Source: Duganella sacchari (GTDB taxonomy: Bacteria > Pseudomonadota > Gammaproteobacteria > Burkholderiales > Burkholderiaceae_D). Taken from it: a stretch of DNA of 64,000 nt. The number at the start of each line of letters is the position of its first letter. Position 1 is the stretch's first letter. Location: the NCBI RefSeq assembly GCF_900143065.1, contig NZ_FRCX01000003.1, positions 62,001-126,000 on the forward strand, given 5' to 3'. This document shows, one piece after another, positions 50,059-59,178 of this stretch. The notes beneath the pieces are model-generated. The model made no database searches. It saw only the letters and a list, made by a program, of their open reading frames with translations, and was not told the DNA's origin. The position numbers were made by a program, and so were the translations under genes.

Positions 50059-50409
50059 ATGAATCTCAACAAGGCCAAGACGTATTGCCGCAAGCTTCCC
50101 GGCGCAACGGAAGACATCAAATGGGAGAGCAACCTGGTGTTCTGCGTCGGCGAAAAAATGTTTGCCCTGATGGGCGCGGAAGGCAGTGATCGCGGCATCA
50201 GCTTCAAAGTCGATGGCGACCGCTTCCTGGAACTCACCGACCGTCCCGGCATCATTCCCGCCCCGTACCTGGCGCGCGCCAAATGGGTCTACATCGAAGA
50301 CAAGAAAGCCGTCAGCGACGCCGAAATGGCCGAGCTGCTGCAACGCTCCTACGAACTGGTGTTCGCCAAACTGACTAAAAAGCTGCAACGCGAAATACAA
50401 GGATCATGA
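50059..50409 (+). CDS. MmcQ/YjbR family protein
   Basis: This 116-residue protein has the YjbR/CyaY-like fold: KLPGATEDIKWESNLVFCVGEKMFA, then ISFKVDGDRFLELTDRPGIIPAPYLARAKWVYIE. The family is often labelled DNA-binding on structural grounds, but no role is proven. Its place inside the transport operon, eight bases after LivF and overlapping the next ligase by four bases, suggests cotranscription. Whether it belongs functionally is open. Confidence 0.88.
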   Translation: MNLNKAKTYCRKLPGATEDIKWESNLVFCVGEKMFALMGAEGSDRGISFKVDGDRFLELTDRPGIIPAPYLARAKWVYIEDKKAVSDAEMAELLQRSYELVFAKLTKKLQREIQGS

Positions 50410-51665
50410 ACATGGCCGACACTCTGGACAGCCTGGAAACCCGACCGCCCGAACAACGTGAACGCGAACTGATGGCCCGCCTGCCGCAGCTGATCGCGCG
50501 CGCCAAAGCCGCAGCAGGATGGTCGCGCATTCTCAAGGACGTCAACGCCGGCGACATCAACAGCCGCGCGGCACTGGCCACGCTGCCCGTCACGCGCAAG
50601 TCCGACCTGCATGCACTGCAATCGCAGCAAACGCCGTTTGGCGACTTGAACACCACCCCGGTAGGCCAGCTGGCGCGCGTCTATATGTCGCCAGGGCCGA
50701 TCTTCGATCCCGAAGGCCGCAGCGGCGACTGGTGGCGTTTCGCGCGGCCCTTGTACGCGGCGGGTGTACGTGCGGGAGGCTTGCTGCAAAACTGCTTTTC
50801 CTATCACTTCACACCTGCCGCTTTCATGGTCGAAGGCGGCGCCGCGCGGCTGGGCTGCGCCCTGATCCCGGCCGGCAGCGGCCAGACGGCGATGCAGGTG
50901 CAAGCCATCAGCACACTGCGGCCCGACACCTACGTCGGCACGCCGTCTTTTTTAAAAATCATTATCGAAAAAGCGCAGGAGATGGACGCGGATGTCAGCA
51001 GCATCAAGCGCGCCCTGGTCAGTGCGGAAGCGCTGCCGGAATCGCTGCGCGCGTGGTTTGCCGACCACGGTGTGCCATGCGTGCTGCAAGCATATGCCTC
51101 CGCCGATATCGGCAGCATTGCGTATGAAACCCGCACCGGCGATGTGCGCGATCCCGGCATGGTGCTGGACGAGGAAGTGATCCTGGAAATCGTCCGCCCC
51201 GGCAGCGGCGAGCCCGTACCTGCAGGCGAAGTGGGGGAAGTGGTGCTCACCGTGTTCAATCCCGACTATCCGCTGATCCGTTTTGCCACGGGCGATCTGT
51301 CAGCAATATTGACGGATACACCATCTTCACCGGGCGGCCGCACCAACACGCGCATCAAAGGCTGGCTGGGGCGCGCCGACCAGACCACCAAAGTGCGCGG
51401 CATGTTCGTCCATCCGTCGCAAGTACACGACATCGCCCGCCGCCATCCGGAGATTCTTAAAGCGCGCCTTGTGGTATCAGGCCAGGTTGCACAAGAGGCA
51501 ATGACGCTGCATTGCGAGGTCGCCGATCCTGCCAGCGCCAGTAACGACGCCATCATCGAATCCATCCGCAAGCTGACCAAGTTGCGCGGTGAGGTGGAGT
51601 TTGTCCCGGTAGGCAGCCTGCCCAACGACGGCAAGGTGATTGCGGACGTGCGCGACTACCGGTAA
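50406..51665 (+). CDS. Phenylacetate-CoA ligase-like AMP-dependent ligase
   Basis: The 419-residue protein resembles the PaaK group: LPVTRKSDLHALQ at the start of the core, YVGTPSFLKIIIEKAQE, ALPESLRAWFADHG, and RFATGDLSAI with a C-terminal domain containing KVRGMFVHPSQV. The usual glycine-rich phosphate loop (SSGTTG) is replaced by a weak MSPGPIFDPEGRSGD stretch, so ATP handling may be unusual. It is the second CoA-ligase-type enzyme in the operon and probably acts on an aromatic or related acid imported by the transporter. Confidence 0.85.
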   Translation: MNMADTLDSLETRPPEQRERELMARLPQLIARAKAAAGWSRILKDVNAGDINSRAALATLPVTRKSDLHALQSQQTPFGDLNTTPVGQLARVYMSPGPIFDPEGRSGDWWRFARPLYAAGVRAGGLLQNCFSYHFTPAAFMVEGGAARLGCALIPAGSGQTAMQVQAISTLRPDTYVGTPSFLKIIIEKAQEMDADVSSIKRALVSAEALPESLRAWFADHGVPCVLQAYASADIGSIAYETRTGDVRDPGMVLDEEVILEIVRPGSGEPVPAGEVGEVVLTVFNPDYPLIRFATGDLSAILTDTPSSPGGRTNTRIKGWLGRADQTTKVRGMFVHPSQVHDIARRHPEILKARLVVSGQVAQEAMTLHCEVADPASASNDAIIESIRKLTKLRGEVEFVPVGSLPNDGKVIADVRDYR

Positions 51666-51711
51666 TTGAGGGATAATAGCGGTCTTCACGTTAGTTTTTA
51701 ACAAAAATATC

Positions 51712-52281
51712 ATGCAAGACTTCCACCACAACCGCGCCCGCTCCCTGATGAAGAGCGCCGAAGAACTCTACACCAAGCAGGACGTCGACAACGCCGTCAC
51801 CGCGATGGCCGACACGCTGAACACCCGCTTCAATCATCCGGACAGCGAAGAGTTCCCGCTGGTGCTGGGCGTGATGGGTGGCGCCGTGGTCTTCACCGGC
51901 AACCTGCTGCCGCAGCTGACCTTCCCGCTCGAATTCGACTACATCCACGTCAGCCGCTACGGCGACGAGGACAAAGGTGGCGAAGTCGTGTGGAAGGTCG
52001 TGCCGCGCTCGAACGTCAGCGGCCGCACCGTCATCGTGCTGGACGATATCCTGGACGAAGGTGAAACGCTGGCCCACGTCAAACAACGCCTGCTGGACAT
52101 GGGCGCCAAGGAAGTCATCCTGGCCGTGTTTGCGGACAAAGCCATCGGCAAGACCAAGCCCGTGAAAGCGGACATCGTCGGCATCACGATTCCCAACCGC
52201 TTCGTCGTCGGTTTCGGCATGGATGCTTACGGCTACTGGCGCAACCTGCCAGGCCTGTGGGCCATCAATACCGAAGGCTGA
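51712..52281 (+). CDS. Hypoxanthine-guanine phosphoribosyltransferase-like enzyme
   Basis: This 189-residue type I phosphoribosyltransferase has the PRPP-binding motif VIVLDDILDEGETL, the PPi loop VMGGAVVFTGNLLP and the purine-binding end NRFVVGFGMDAYGYWRNLPGLWAI. It should salvage hypoxanthine or guanine to the nucleotide. It is a separate short transcription unit downstream of the transport operon and converges with the quinone oxidoreductase gene, overlapping by 17 bases. Confidence 0.9.
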   Translation: MQDFHHNRARSLMKSAEELYTKQDVDNAVTAMADTLNTRFNHPDSEEFPLVLGVMGGAVVFTGNLLPQLTFPLEFDYIHVSRYGDEDKGGEVVWKVVPRSNVSGRTVIVLDDILDEGETLAHVKQRLLDMGAKEVILAVFADKAIGKTKPVKADIVGITIPNRFVVGFGMDAYGYWRNLPGLWAINTEG

Positions 52282-53245
52282 GCACCACCTTGCCATAAGG
52301 GCTGGACGCAAGACGGTCCAGCCCCGCATCCACATCGTCGTACACCGCATCGATGTGCGGATGCAGATTGTGCTGCGCCATGAAGCGGTTCATGCGTTCG
52401 AACATGGCGCGGGAACCGGTTTCCACACCGCGCACATTGAGGTTCTTGTTCATCACCGTGTAGATGTCGAGCGGGTTGGTCTGCTCCTGCACCACGCCGA
52501 TGATGGCAACCGTCCCTTCATACGCCGCCGCGCGCGCGGAACGGCGCAGCGAATCGTTCAGCCCCATATCCAGCACCAGCCGCGCACCTTCGCCCTTGGT
52601 GAGCGCCAGCACTTGCTGGTCCCATTCGGGATAGACCTCGGTATTGATGGTGGCCCAGGCGCCGCTGCGGCGCAGCTTTTCTTCCGAGCGTGAGACAGCA
52701 ATCACGCGCGCGCCCATCGCAGCGGCAAACTGCATCGCAAATACGGCGACGCCGCCGGTGGTTTGCACCACCACCGTATCGCCCTCGGCCAGCACGCGCA
52801 GCTCGGCGACGGCATGCCATGCCGTCAGTGCGGCGACAGGCAGCGTGGCAGCTTCTTCATCGCTCAGATGCGGCGGCGCGGCCACCAGATCGTTTTCTCC
52901 CGCATCGAAGTATTCGGCCAGCACGGCGGTGGAGCGCGCCATGCCGTGTGCGCTCAGCGGACCGTCTATCCAGTTCGGCAGCACTGTCGAGCAAACGCGG
53001 TCGCCTACTCTGAAGCGCGTGACCGCGCTGCCCACTGCCGCCACCACGCCGGCGGCGTCGGTCATGGGGATGGCGTCTTTCAGCGGTGCGCGATAACGGT
53101 TACCGCGGATCACGTAGCTGTCGCGGAAATTCAGCCCGACAGCGCGCACGGCGACACGCACGCCATCGGACGGCAACGGTGCGGCGCTGACCTGTTCACG
53201 GCGCAAGCCACCCTGGCCATCGGTACGAAAAACGGTGTACTCCAT
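52265..53245 (-). CDS. Zinc-independent MDR/quinone oxidoreductase-like protein
   Basis: The 326-residue medium-chain dehydrogenase/reductase has a GroES-like N-terminal half (GLNFRDSYVIRGNRY, DAAGVVAAVGSAVTRFRVGDRV) and a Rossmann half with VVVQTTGGVAVFAMQFAAAMGARVI for NADPH. The catalytic-zinc ligands of alcohol dehydrogenases are missing, which points to a quinone or enone reductase. It is divergent from a LysR gene 100 bases away, the usual arrangement for a regulator and its target. Confidence 0.9.
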   Translation of the reverse strand: MEYTVFRTDGQGGLRREQVSAAPLPSDGVRVAVRAVGLNFRDSYVIRGNRYRAPLKDAIPMTDAAGVVAAVGSAVTRFRVGDRVCSTVLPNWIDGPLSAHGMARSTAVLAEYFDAGENDLVAAPPHLSDEEAATLPVAALTAWHAVAELRVLAEGDTVVVQTTGGVAVFAMQFAAAMGARVIAVSRSEEKLRRSGAWATINTEVYPEWDQQVLALTKGEGARLVLDMGLNDSLRRSARAAAYEGTVAIIGVVQEQTNPLDIYTVMNKNLNVRGVETGSRAMFERMNRFMAQHNLHPHIDAVYDDVDAGLDRLASSPYGKVVLSLRY

Positions 53246-53345
53246 AAGTCCTCCTGAAAATCCCAGTATCGATCTGCGCTAAAAAATCCACAATCCGCTT
53301 AAAATGCAAAGGCTTGTTAACCTGGGCGCAACGAAGGAGATGGCA

Positions 53346-54248
53346 GTGGACATGCTGAAGGAAATGGCGATCTTTGCGCAGGTGGTGGACAGCGGCGGCT
53401 TTTCGGCGGCGGCCCGGCATTTGGACATCACCACCTCTGCGGTGAGCCGCCATGTGGCGCGGCTGGAGGCGCATCTCGGCGGACGCCTGCTGTTGCGCAC
53501 CACGCGTGCCTTGTCATTGACGGAACTGGGTCAGCAGGTCCATGCGGCGTGCACGCGCATGCTGAGCACCGCACGCGAAGTGCACGCCATGGCCGGCAGC
53601 TACAGCGCGCGGCCAAATGGCGTGATCCGCGTCAGCGCGCCGATCGTGTTTGGCCAGACCTGGCTGGCGCCGCGCCTGCCCGGCTTTCTCGACCTGCATC
53701 CCGAAGTGGATGTGCGCCTTACCCTCATCGACCGTACCGTGGACCTGGCCGAAGACGGCGTCGATCTCGCCATCCGCATCGCACGTGAGCTGGCGCCCGG
53801 CCTCGCGGCGCGGCCTTTGTGTGCGATGCGTTATGTGCTGGTGGCGTCGCCTGCCTATATCCGGCAGCACGGCGAGCCTGCAATGCCAGGCGATCTGCCA
53901 GCGCATCGCTGCTGCTACCTCGGCTACGGCCGTTTTGGTCCTGACTGGACGCTGCGGCGTGGCCAGGAACGCGCTGCGGTGACGGTGGCGTCACGGCTCA
54001 CCATCAACAACAGCGCTGCCATCGTGGCGCTGGCGGAAACTGGCGGCGCGATAGGCCTGGTGCCGGATTTTGCGGCCGCCACTGCGCTGGCGGCAGGCCG
54101 CTTGCAGCAGGTGCTGCCCGACTGGGAATTCGATGAACCCTACACCGGCAGCGTCCATGCGGTGTACACGCCGGGCCGCCATGTCGCCCTCAAGGTGCGG
54201 GCCTTGATCGACTATCTGCTTACGGCCGCACCTGATACGTATCGATGA
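53346..54248 (+). CDS. LysR-family transcriptional regulator
   Basis: The 300-residue regulator has an N-terminal winged HTH (MAIFAQVVDSGGFSAAARHL, TTSAVSRHVARLEAHLGGRL) and a periplasmic-binding-type effector domain (DVRLTLIDRTVDLAEDGVDLAIRI), the CrgA/DsdC-like subgroup. A GTG at 53346 is chosen because AAGGAG ends six bases upstream; an ATG at 53352 or a longer frame from 53304 are alternatives. It probably controls the divergent quinone-oxidoreductase gene. Its 3' end overlaps the convergent TPR gene by 29 bases. Confidence 0.9.
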   Translation: MDMLKEMAIFAQVVDSGGFSAAARHLDITTSAVSRHVARLEAHLGGRLLLRTTRALSLTELGQQVHAACTRMLSTAREVHAMAGSYSARPNGVIRVSAPIVFGQTWLAPRLPGFLDLHPEVDVRLTLIDRTVDLAEDGVDLAIRIARELAPGLAARPLCAMRYVLVASPAYIRQHGEPAMPGDLPAHRCCYLGYGRFGPDWTLRRGQERAAVTVASRLTINNSAAIVALAETGGAIGLVPDFAAATALAAGRLQQVLPDWEFDEPYTGSVHAVYTPGRHVALKVRALIDYLLTAAPDTYR

Positions 54249-55410
54249 AGCGGCGAATACCATCCGGATGCTCGGTCTTCCACGTCTCAAACTCGGTGCG
54301 CCACGATTCCTTGTACTGCAACAGCAGCAGCGCTGCTTCCAGCTGATCGGCCCTGGCCAGCATCTGCATGGTCTTGAGCGCCGGGTCTTGCAGCTCGCCG
54401 CCGCCCTTTGCCGACGCTTCCCCTGACGCCGCCAGCGCCGTGCGCCACGCAGCCGCCTCGGTGGCAAACGGTGTGGCGCTGGCCTTGCCTTCGCGTCCGG
54501 CCTTGTCTTCGATCGCCTGCTGGGTCGCCAGCGCCAGCCACAGTACGGCGTCCGGTTGCGTGTGCGGGTCCAGCGACTTGAGCGACGGATCGATCGAGAG
54601 GTTCAGCGTTTTCGTGTTCGTATCCAGTTCACCCTTCGCCTTGCGCACCAGGTTCAACGGCGCCAGCGGAAAACCGCTGCCCGTGCGCAGCTGGTTGAGC
54701 TTGACCCAGTTCGGCAACTGGCTCGGTTGCGCGGCAATGCCGCTCATCAGCGCGCCTTCCGCCGGGCCGATTTTTTCCTGCGCCACCAGCGCATCGGCCA
54801 GGAAGCGCCAGCCCTGGGAATTCAGCGGTTCCACTTCCACGCCTTTACGGAAACGGTTTTCCGCCTCGGCGTAGTTTTTCTGGAAGTAGAAGCAGTCGCC
54901 GGCATAAATCCATGCGGTGGAGTATCTGGGGTCCAGCGCAGCCGCGCGCTCGTACTGCACCCGCGCCTCGTCCAGTTTGCGCTGATTGAACAGCAGCTCT
55001 CCTTCGTGCAAGGCAGCGGCGGCTTCGGCATTCGGCTGGTGCAAAGGCAGGGGCTTGCCGTCCGTCAGGCCGCGCAGGACCTCCAGCGCGATCGGATCGT
55101 TGGGATGTTTTTGCAAGGCCTGCTGTGCCGCCGCCTCTGCCTGCTCGCGCACCTTGGCCACATCACCGCCCTTCATGAGCTCGGACATGCCCATCAACAG
55201 GGAGGCAAGGCTGGACAGTGGCAGCGATGACGATGGATCAGCCTTGGCGGCATCGGAAAATTTGTCGAACGCTTCTTTGTATTTGCCTTGCGTCTGAAAC
55301 AGATGCCCTTGATCGATCAACGCTTTCGCTTCCGCAGTGATCGGGATATATCCTTGCGCGCTGCACACCGTGCATGCCAGCGCCAACATCAGCGCAACCA
55401 TCTTTTTCAT
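54220..55410 (-). CDS. Secreted TPR-repeat protein
   Basis: The 396-residue protein has a signal peptide (MKKMVALMLALACTVCSAQ) and several TPR units, for example LIDQGHLFQTQGKYKEAFDKF, LHEGELLFNQRKLDEARVQYE, AWIYAGDCFYFQKNYAEAENR. The C-terminal 150 residues are helical without clear repeats. The start at 55410 is preferred because the signal peptide follows directly; a longer frame to 55440 adds ten polar residues. TPR proteins of this kind are periplasmic scaffolds; its partners are unknown. Confidence 0.88.
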   Translation of the reverse strand: MKKMVALMLALACTVCSAQGYIPITAEAKALIDQGHLFQTQGKYKEAFDKFSDAAKADPSSSLPLSSLASLLMGMSELMKGGDVAKVREQAEAAAQQALQKHPNDPIALEVLRGLTDGKPLPLHQPNAEAAAALHEGELLFNQRKLDEARVQYERAAALDPRYSTAWIYAGDCFYFQKNYAEAENRFRKGVEVEPLNSQGWRFLADALVAQEKIGPAEGALMSGIAAQPSQLPNWVKLNQLRTGSGFPLAPLNLVRKAKGELDTNTKTLNLSIDPSLKSLDPHTQPDAVLWLALATQQAIEDKAGREGKASATPFATEAAAWRTALAASGEASAKGGGELQDPALKTMQMLARADQLEAALLLLQYKESWRTEFETWKTEHPDGIRRFIDTYQVRP

Positions 55411-55494
55411 TTCTGCCCGTCCCGTGTTTTCAGATACCACATATTATCTGAAAGGCAATTGCCTTGGACAGGGGATGGTGGCAGGATTTGCACC

Positions 55495-56586
55495 ATGCTG
55501 ACTTCCATTCTCTCCTGGCTGTTTTTGGCCGCCATTGCCCAGGCACTCTGCCTCAGTGCAGCGCTGCTGACCCCGCGCCAGCCGGAAATGCGCAAGGCCA
55601 ATCGGCTGCTGTCCGCGCTGCTGCTGATTTTTTCAGCAATCATCGGCCATGCGTGGCTGGGACTGAACCATCTGTACCGCGACTATCCGCATAGCGCGCT
55701 GGCGATTGTCACGCTGGGGCTGGCGGTGGGGCCGCTGCTGTATCTTTATCTGCATGCGATGCTGTCCGACCAGCCGCTGGGACGCCGCGCACTGCTGCAT
55801 TTTGTTCCGTTTGGGGTCGCCACGCTGGCAATGGTGCCCTTCTATCTGCGTAGCGCGGAAGAAAAACTGGCCTGGATGCGCGCCTGGGATGGCTGGCCCT
55901 GGTATCTGGCGCTCGCTGCCGTGGCCAAGCTGCTGATACTGATGGTGTATTTACGCGCGAGTTACCAGCTGATCCAGCGTGTGCCGGCCGGCTCGGAACT
56001 GGTACACGACCTGCGCCGCCTGATGCGCGTCTGGCTGTTCAGCGCGGCGCTCAGCGTGGTTGCGGTGGCCATGGCAGCCATCAATGTCGAACGACCGGGC
56101 GCCATTGAAGCGGTCGATGGCGGCGCGCTGATCCTGTTCGTGTTTGCTACCGCCTATACCGCCATGCGGCTACCGCTGGGCTACCGTCCGCAAACGCTGC
56201 CGCCGCCAAAGCCTCGCTACGCTGACAAGCAGCTGCCCACGGCGGAGCGTGACGCCTTCCTCGCGCGCCTGACGACTTGCATGGAACAGGATCAGCCCTA
56301 CCGTAATGGCGAACTGAAGCTCGAAGACCTGGCAGCTCAGGTGGCCATGACGCCGCACGAGCTGTCGCAGCTTATCAACCAGCACTGCGGTGCCAATTTC
56401 GCGGATTTCCTGAATCGCTACCGGATTGAAGCGCTCAAAACCGCCCTGCACGATCCTCAGCAAGCCAGCACCAGCATTCTAGACCTGGCGATGCTTGCAG
56501 GATTTAACAGCAAAAGCGCGATGAACCGGGCATTTAAAAAATCCACTGGCCTGACACCCGGAGAATTTCGCAACCAGGCCGCGTAG
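55495..56586 (+). CDS. Membrane-bound AraC-family transcriptional regulator
   Basis: This 363-residue protein has about seven hydrophobic helices in its first 230 residues (ILSWLFLAAIAQALCLSAALL, LLSALLLIFSAIIGHAWLGL, ALAIVTLGLAVGPLLYLYLHA) and a C-terminal AraC-type double HTH (LKLEDLAAQVAMTPHELSQL, TSILDLAMLAGFNSKSAMNRAF). A sensor of this type would bind DNA from the membrane. The ATG at 55495 begins the membrane domain; the open frame upstream to 55288 lies in the divergent TPR gene. It is followed after 77 bases by an amidohydrolase that may be its target. Confidence 0.9.
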   Translation: MLTSILSWLFLAAIAQALCLSAALLTPRQPEMRKANRLLSALLLIFSAIIGHAWLGLNHLYRDYPHSALAIVTLGLAVGPLLYLYLHAMLSDQPLGRRALLHFVPFGVATLAMVPFYLRSAEEKLAWMRAWDGWPWYLALAAVAKLLILMVYLRASYQLIQRVPAGSELVHDLRRLMRVWLFSAALSVVAVAMAAINVERPGAIEAVDGGALILFVFATAYTAMRLPLGYRPQTLPPPKPRYADKQLPTAERDAFLARLTTCMEQDQPYRNGELKLEDLAAQVAMTPHELSQLINQHCGANFADFLNRYRIEALKTALHDPQQASTSILDLAMLAGFNSKSAMNRAFKKSTGLTPGEFRNQAA

Positions 56587-56663
56587 CGCGTGCCAGATCA
56601 TCATTTGCGGCGCAAACCCGCAGCCGCGCCATCACACTGGGCCATCACAACAAGGAGCCCAGT

Positions 56664-58133
56664 ATGAAATATGCAACGATCTTCACCAGCTTGTCCCTGT
56701 TCGCCATCCAGGCTGTCGCCGCGCCGCAAACCTGGCTCACCAACGTCCAGCTGGTCTCGCCGGAAAAGCTGGACCGCATTGAAACCGGCAGCGTGCTGAT
56801 TGACGGCGAGCGCATCGTCCGCGTGGAACGCGGCGCCAACCGCAAGACGCCGTCCGGGGCGCGCCGCGTCGATGGCCATGGCTATTACCTCACACCCGGC
56901 CTGATCGACTCCCACGTTCATCTGATTTCCGTGCCCGGCATGAGCTTCCAGCAGTCAGACCGCATGCAAGCCATGGCTGATGCCTACTTCGCGCAAATGC
57001 CGCGGTCGTATCTCTACTACGGCTATACCACTGTGATCGACCTGGCCGCTGGCAGCCGGGAGTTCATTAACCGCGTCAAAGCCATGCCGCAGCACCCGGA
57101 CATACAGGACTGCGGCGCCCCGCTGGTCTATGCCAACGGCTATCCGATGTCATTTGCGCCGCCGGCAATCCGCTTCAAGATGTTTGCCAACTTCATCTAC
57201 GACCCGGCGCAGAAAGATCTCATTCCGGCCGAATACAAACCGGAGGACTACACGCCGGCCAAGGGCGTCGCACGCGCCAAGGCCGACGGCGCCATCTGCC
57301 TCAAAACCCACTTCGAGCGAGGCTTCGGCGGCCAGCGCAACCTGCCGGTCATGAGCGCCGCTACCTATGCCGAAGTGCGCGAACAGGCCAGCAAGGACCA
57401 GCTGGTGCTGGTCACCCACGGCAATTCACTGGAAGCGCAAACCTTTGCCGTCAACGGTGGCGTGGATGTCCTGGCGCACGGCATGTGGCACTGGGGCGAA
57501 CTGGACCAGTCGGCCGAGTTGCCGGAACAGGTCAAACAGCTGCTGGACACAATTGTGGCGCGCAAAATCGGCTACCAGGCAACCATGCAGGTCCTGTACG
57601 GCCTACGTGCCTATGTCGATCCGGGGTATCTGAACACGCCGGCACTGGCCAAACTTTTGCCGCCTCCCATGCTGGCCTGGCTGAAGACGCCCGAAGGCAA
57701 CTGGTTCAAAGAGGAAATCGCCGAGCCGGAAGAAAGCGATGAGGCCGTGCGCAAGGGACTGGAAGCGCCGCTGCGCCGCCAGCGCCAGGTGGTTGCCTAT
57801 TTGGCGAGCAAAGACGCGAACTTCCTGTTCGGCACGGACACGCCATCCTCGCCGACCTACGGCAATGTACCGGGGCTGAACGGCTATCTGGAGATGCAAA
57901 ACCTGCACAACGCCGGTCTGACGCTGGCGCAACTGTTCAAGGCGGCCACCATCAACAACGCCCGCGCCTTCCATCTGGAGGCCGACGTCGGCAGCATCGA
58001 GCCGGGCAAGCTGGCCAATCTGGTGCTGATGAAAAATTCACCGTTGCAGGACATCCGTGCCTACGACAGCGTCGACACGGTGTGGGTGCGGGGAAAACCG
58101 GCAGCGCGCGACAGCCTGGCCGCCGGCGATTGA
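56664..58133 (+). CDS. Exported metal-dependent amidohydrolase
   Basis: The 489-residue enzyme has a signal peptide (MKYATIFTSLSLFAIQAVAA) and an amidohydrolase barrel: LTPGLIDSHVHLIS gives the HxH metal ligands, VTHGNSLE and LAHGMWHW further His, and FLFGTDTPSSPTYGN the Asp ligand. It resembles imidazolonepropionase/prolidase-type members; the substrate is unknown. AAGGAG lies before the ATG. It lies downstream of the AraC-type regulator and converges with the nitronate monooxygenase gene. Confidence 0.9.
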   Translation: MKYATIFTSLSLFAIQAVAAPQTWLTNVQLVSPEKLDRIETGSVLIDGERIVRVERGANRKTPSGARRVDGHGYYLTPGLIDSHVHLISVPGMSFQQSDRMQAMADAYFAQMPRSYLYYGYTTVIDLAAGSREFINRVKAMPQHPDIQDCGAPLVYANGYPMSFAPPAIRFKMFANFIYDPAQKDLIPAEYKPEDYTPAKGVARAKADGAICLKTHFERGFGGQRNLPVMSAATYAEVREQASKDQLVLVTHGNSLEAQTFAVNGGVDVLAHGMWHWGELDQSAELPEQVKQLLDTIVARKIGYQATMQVLYGLRAYVDPGYLNTPALAKLLPPPMLAWLKTPEGNWFKEEIAEPEESDEAVRKGLEAPLRRQRQVVAYLASKDANFLFGTDTPSSPTYGNVPGLNGYLEMQNLHNAGLTLAQLFKAATINNARAFHLEADVGSIEPGKLANLVLMKNSPLQDIRAYDSVDTVWVRGKPAARDSLAAGD

Positions 58134-58134
58134 A

Positions 58135-59088
58135 TTACAGTGCCAGACGGGCGCGGGCAGCGTCGTACTCGCGCTTGAGGCGTTCGACCATTTCGCCAGC
58201 CGATGGAATGTCGTCCATCAGGCCAACGCCCTGGCCGGCGCCCCAGATGTCGCGCCACGCTTTGGCGCTGCTGGAACCGAAGTTCATCGCGGTCTTGTCT
58301 GCGGTTGGCAATGCATCCGGGTCCAGGCCAGCGGCAACAATCGACTTCTTCAGGTAATTTCCATGAACGCCGGTGAACAGGTTGGAGTAAATGATGTCCG
58401 CAGCGGTCGATTCGACAATTGCCTCGCGGTAGCCATCGCTCACATTGGATTCCTTGGTCGCCAGCCAGCGCGAGCCGATGTACGCAAAGTCCGCGCCCAT
58501 GGCCTGGGCCGCCAGAATCGCATCACCGGTGGCGATGGAGCCGGACAGCGCAATCGGGCCTTTGAAGAACTTGCGTACCTCGCCGACCAGCGCAAATGGC
58601 GACAGCGTACCGGCGTGGCCGCCAGCACCGCTGGCCACCAAAATCAGGCCATCGACGCCCGCTTCCAGCGCTTTTTCAGCGTGACGAATCGAGACGATGT
58701 CATGCAGCACGATGCCGCCGTAGCTGTGGATCGCATCCAGCATCTCTTTCGGCGGCGCGCGCAGCGAGGAGATGATGATAGGAATTTGATGCTTCACGCA
58801 CACTTCCACGTCATGGGCCAGGCGGTCATTGGACTGGTGCACGATCTGGTTGACGGCGATCGGGCCGACGCGCTTGTCCGGGTTCGCGGCCTGGAATTCG
58901 GCCAACTCTTTTTGCAGATCCGTCAGCCACACATCCAGCAACTCGGCCGGGCGCGCATTCAACGCCGGGAAAGAGCCGACGATGCCGGCCTTGCACTGTG
59001 CCGCCACCAGCGCAGGTCCGCTGGCAATGAACATCGGCGAAGCGATGACAGGAAGGGTGAGGTTTTGCAAGACTGCAGGCAGGGTCAT
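58135..59088 (-). CDS. Nitronate monooxygenase
   Basis: This 317-residue FMN-dependent TIM-barrel enzyme of the NMO/2-nitropropane dioxygenase family has ASPMFIASGPALVAAQCKAG at the start, the FMN-phosphate region SGAGGHAGTLSPFALVGEV in the middle and ALSGSIATGDAILAAQAMGADFAYIGSRW for the second phosphate-binding loop. It oxidises nitronates such as propionate-3-nitronate. The upstream region holds ACGATCGT-type palindromes that resemble TetR-family operators. Confidence 0.92.
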   Translation of the reverse strand: MTLPAVLQNLTLPVIASPMFIASGPALVAAQCKAGIVGSFPALNARPAELLDVWLTDLQKELAEFQAANPDKRVGPIAVNQIVHQSNDRLAHDVEVCVKHQIPIIISSLRAPPKEMLDAIHSYGGIVLHDIVSIRHAEKALEAGVDGLILVASGAGGHAGTLSPFALVGEVRKFFKGPIALSGSIATGDAILAAQAMGADFAYIGSRWLATKESNVSDGYREAIVESTAADIIYSNLFTGVHGNYLKKSIVAAGLDPDALPTADKTAMNFGSSSAKAWRDIWGAGQGVGLMDDIPSAGEMVERLKREYDAARARLAL

Positions 59089-59119
59089 GACGGGCTCGCT
59101 GACGTGAGTTAATCGGTGC

Positions 59120-59153
59120 GAACGATTATAGATCGAAAATAGTACGATCGTTC
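59120..59153. promoter_or_regulatory. TetR-like operator candidate upstream of nitronate monooxygenase
   Basis: GAACGAT (59120-59126) and ATCGTTC (59147-59153) are perfect inverted copies, and ACGATCGT at 59144-59151 is itself palindromic. The site lies 32-65 bases before the start codon. No tetR gene is adjacent. Confidence 0.4.
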
Positions 59154-59178
59154 CTAAAACTGGAGAATATCCTCTAGT

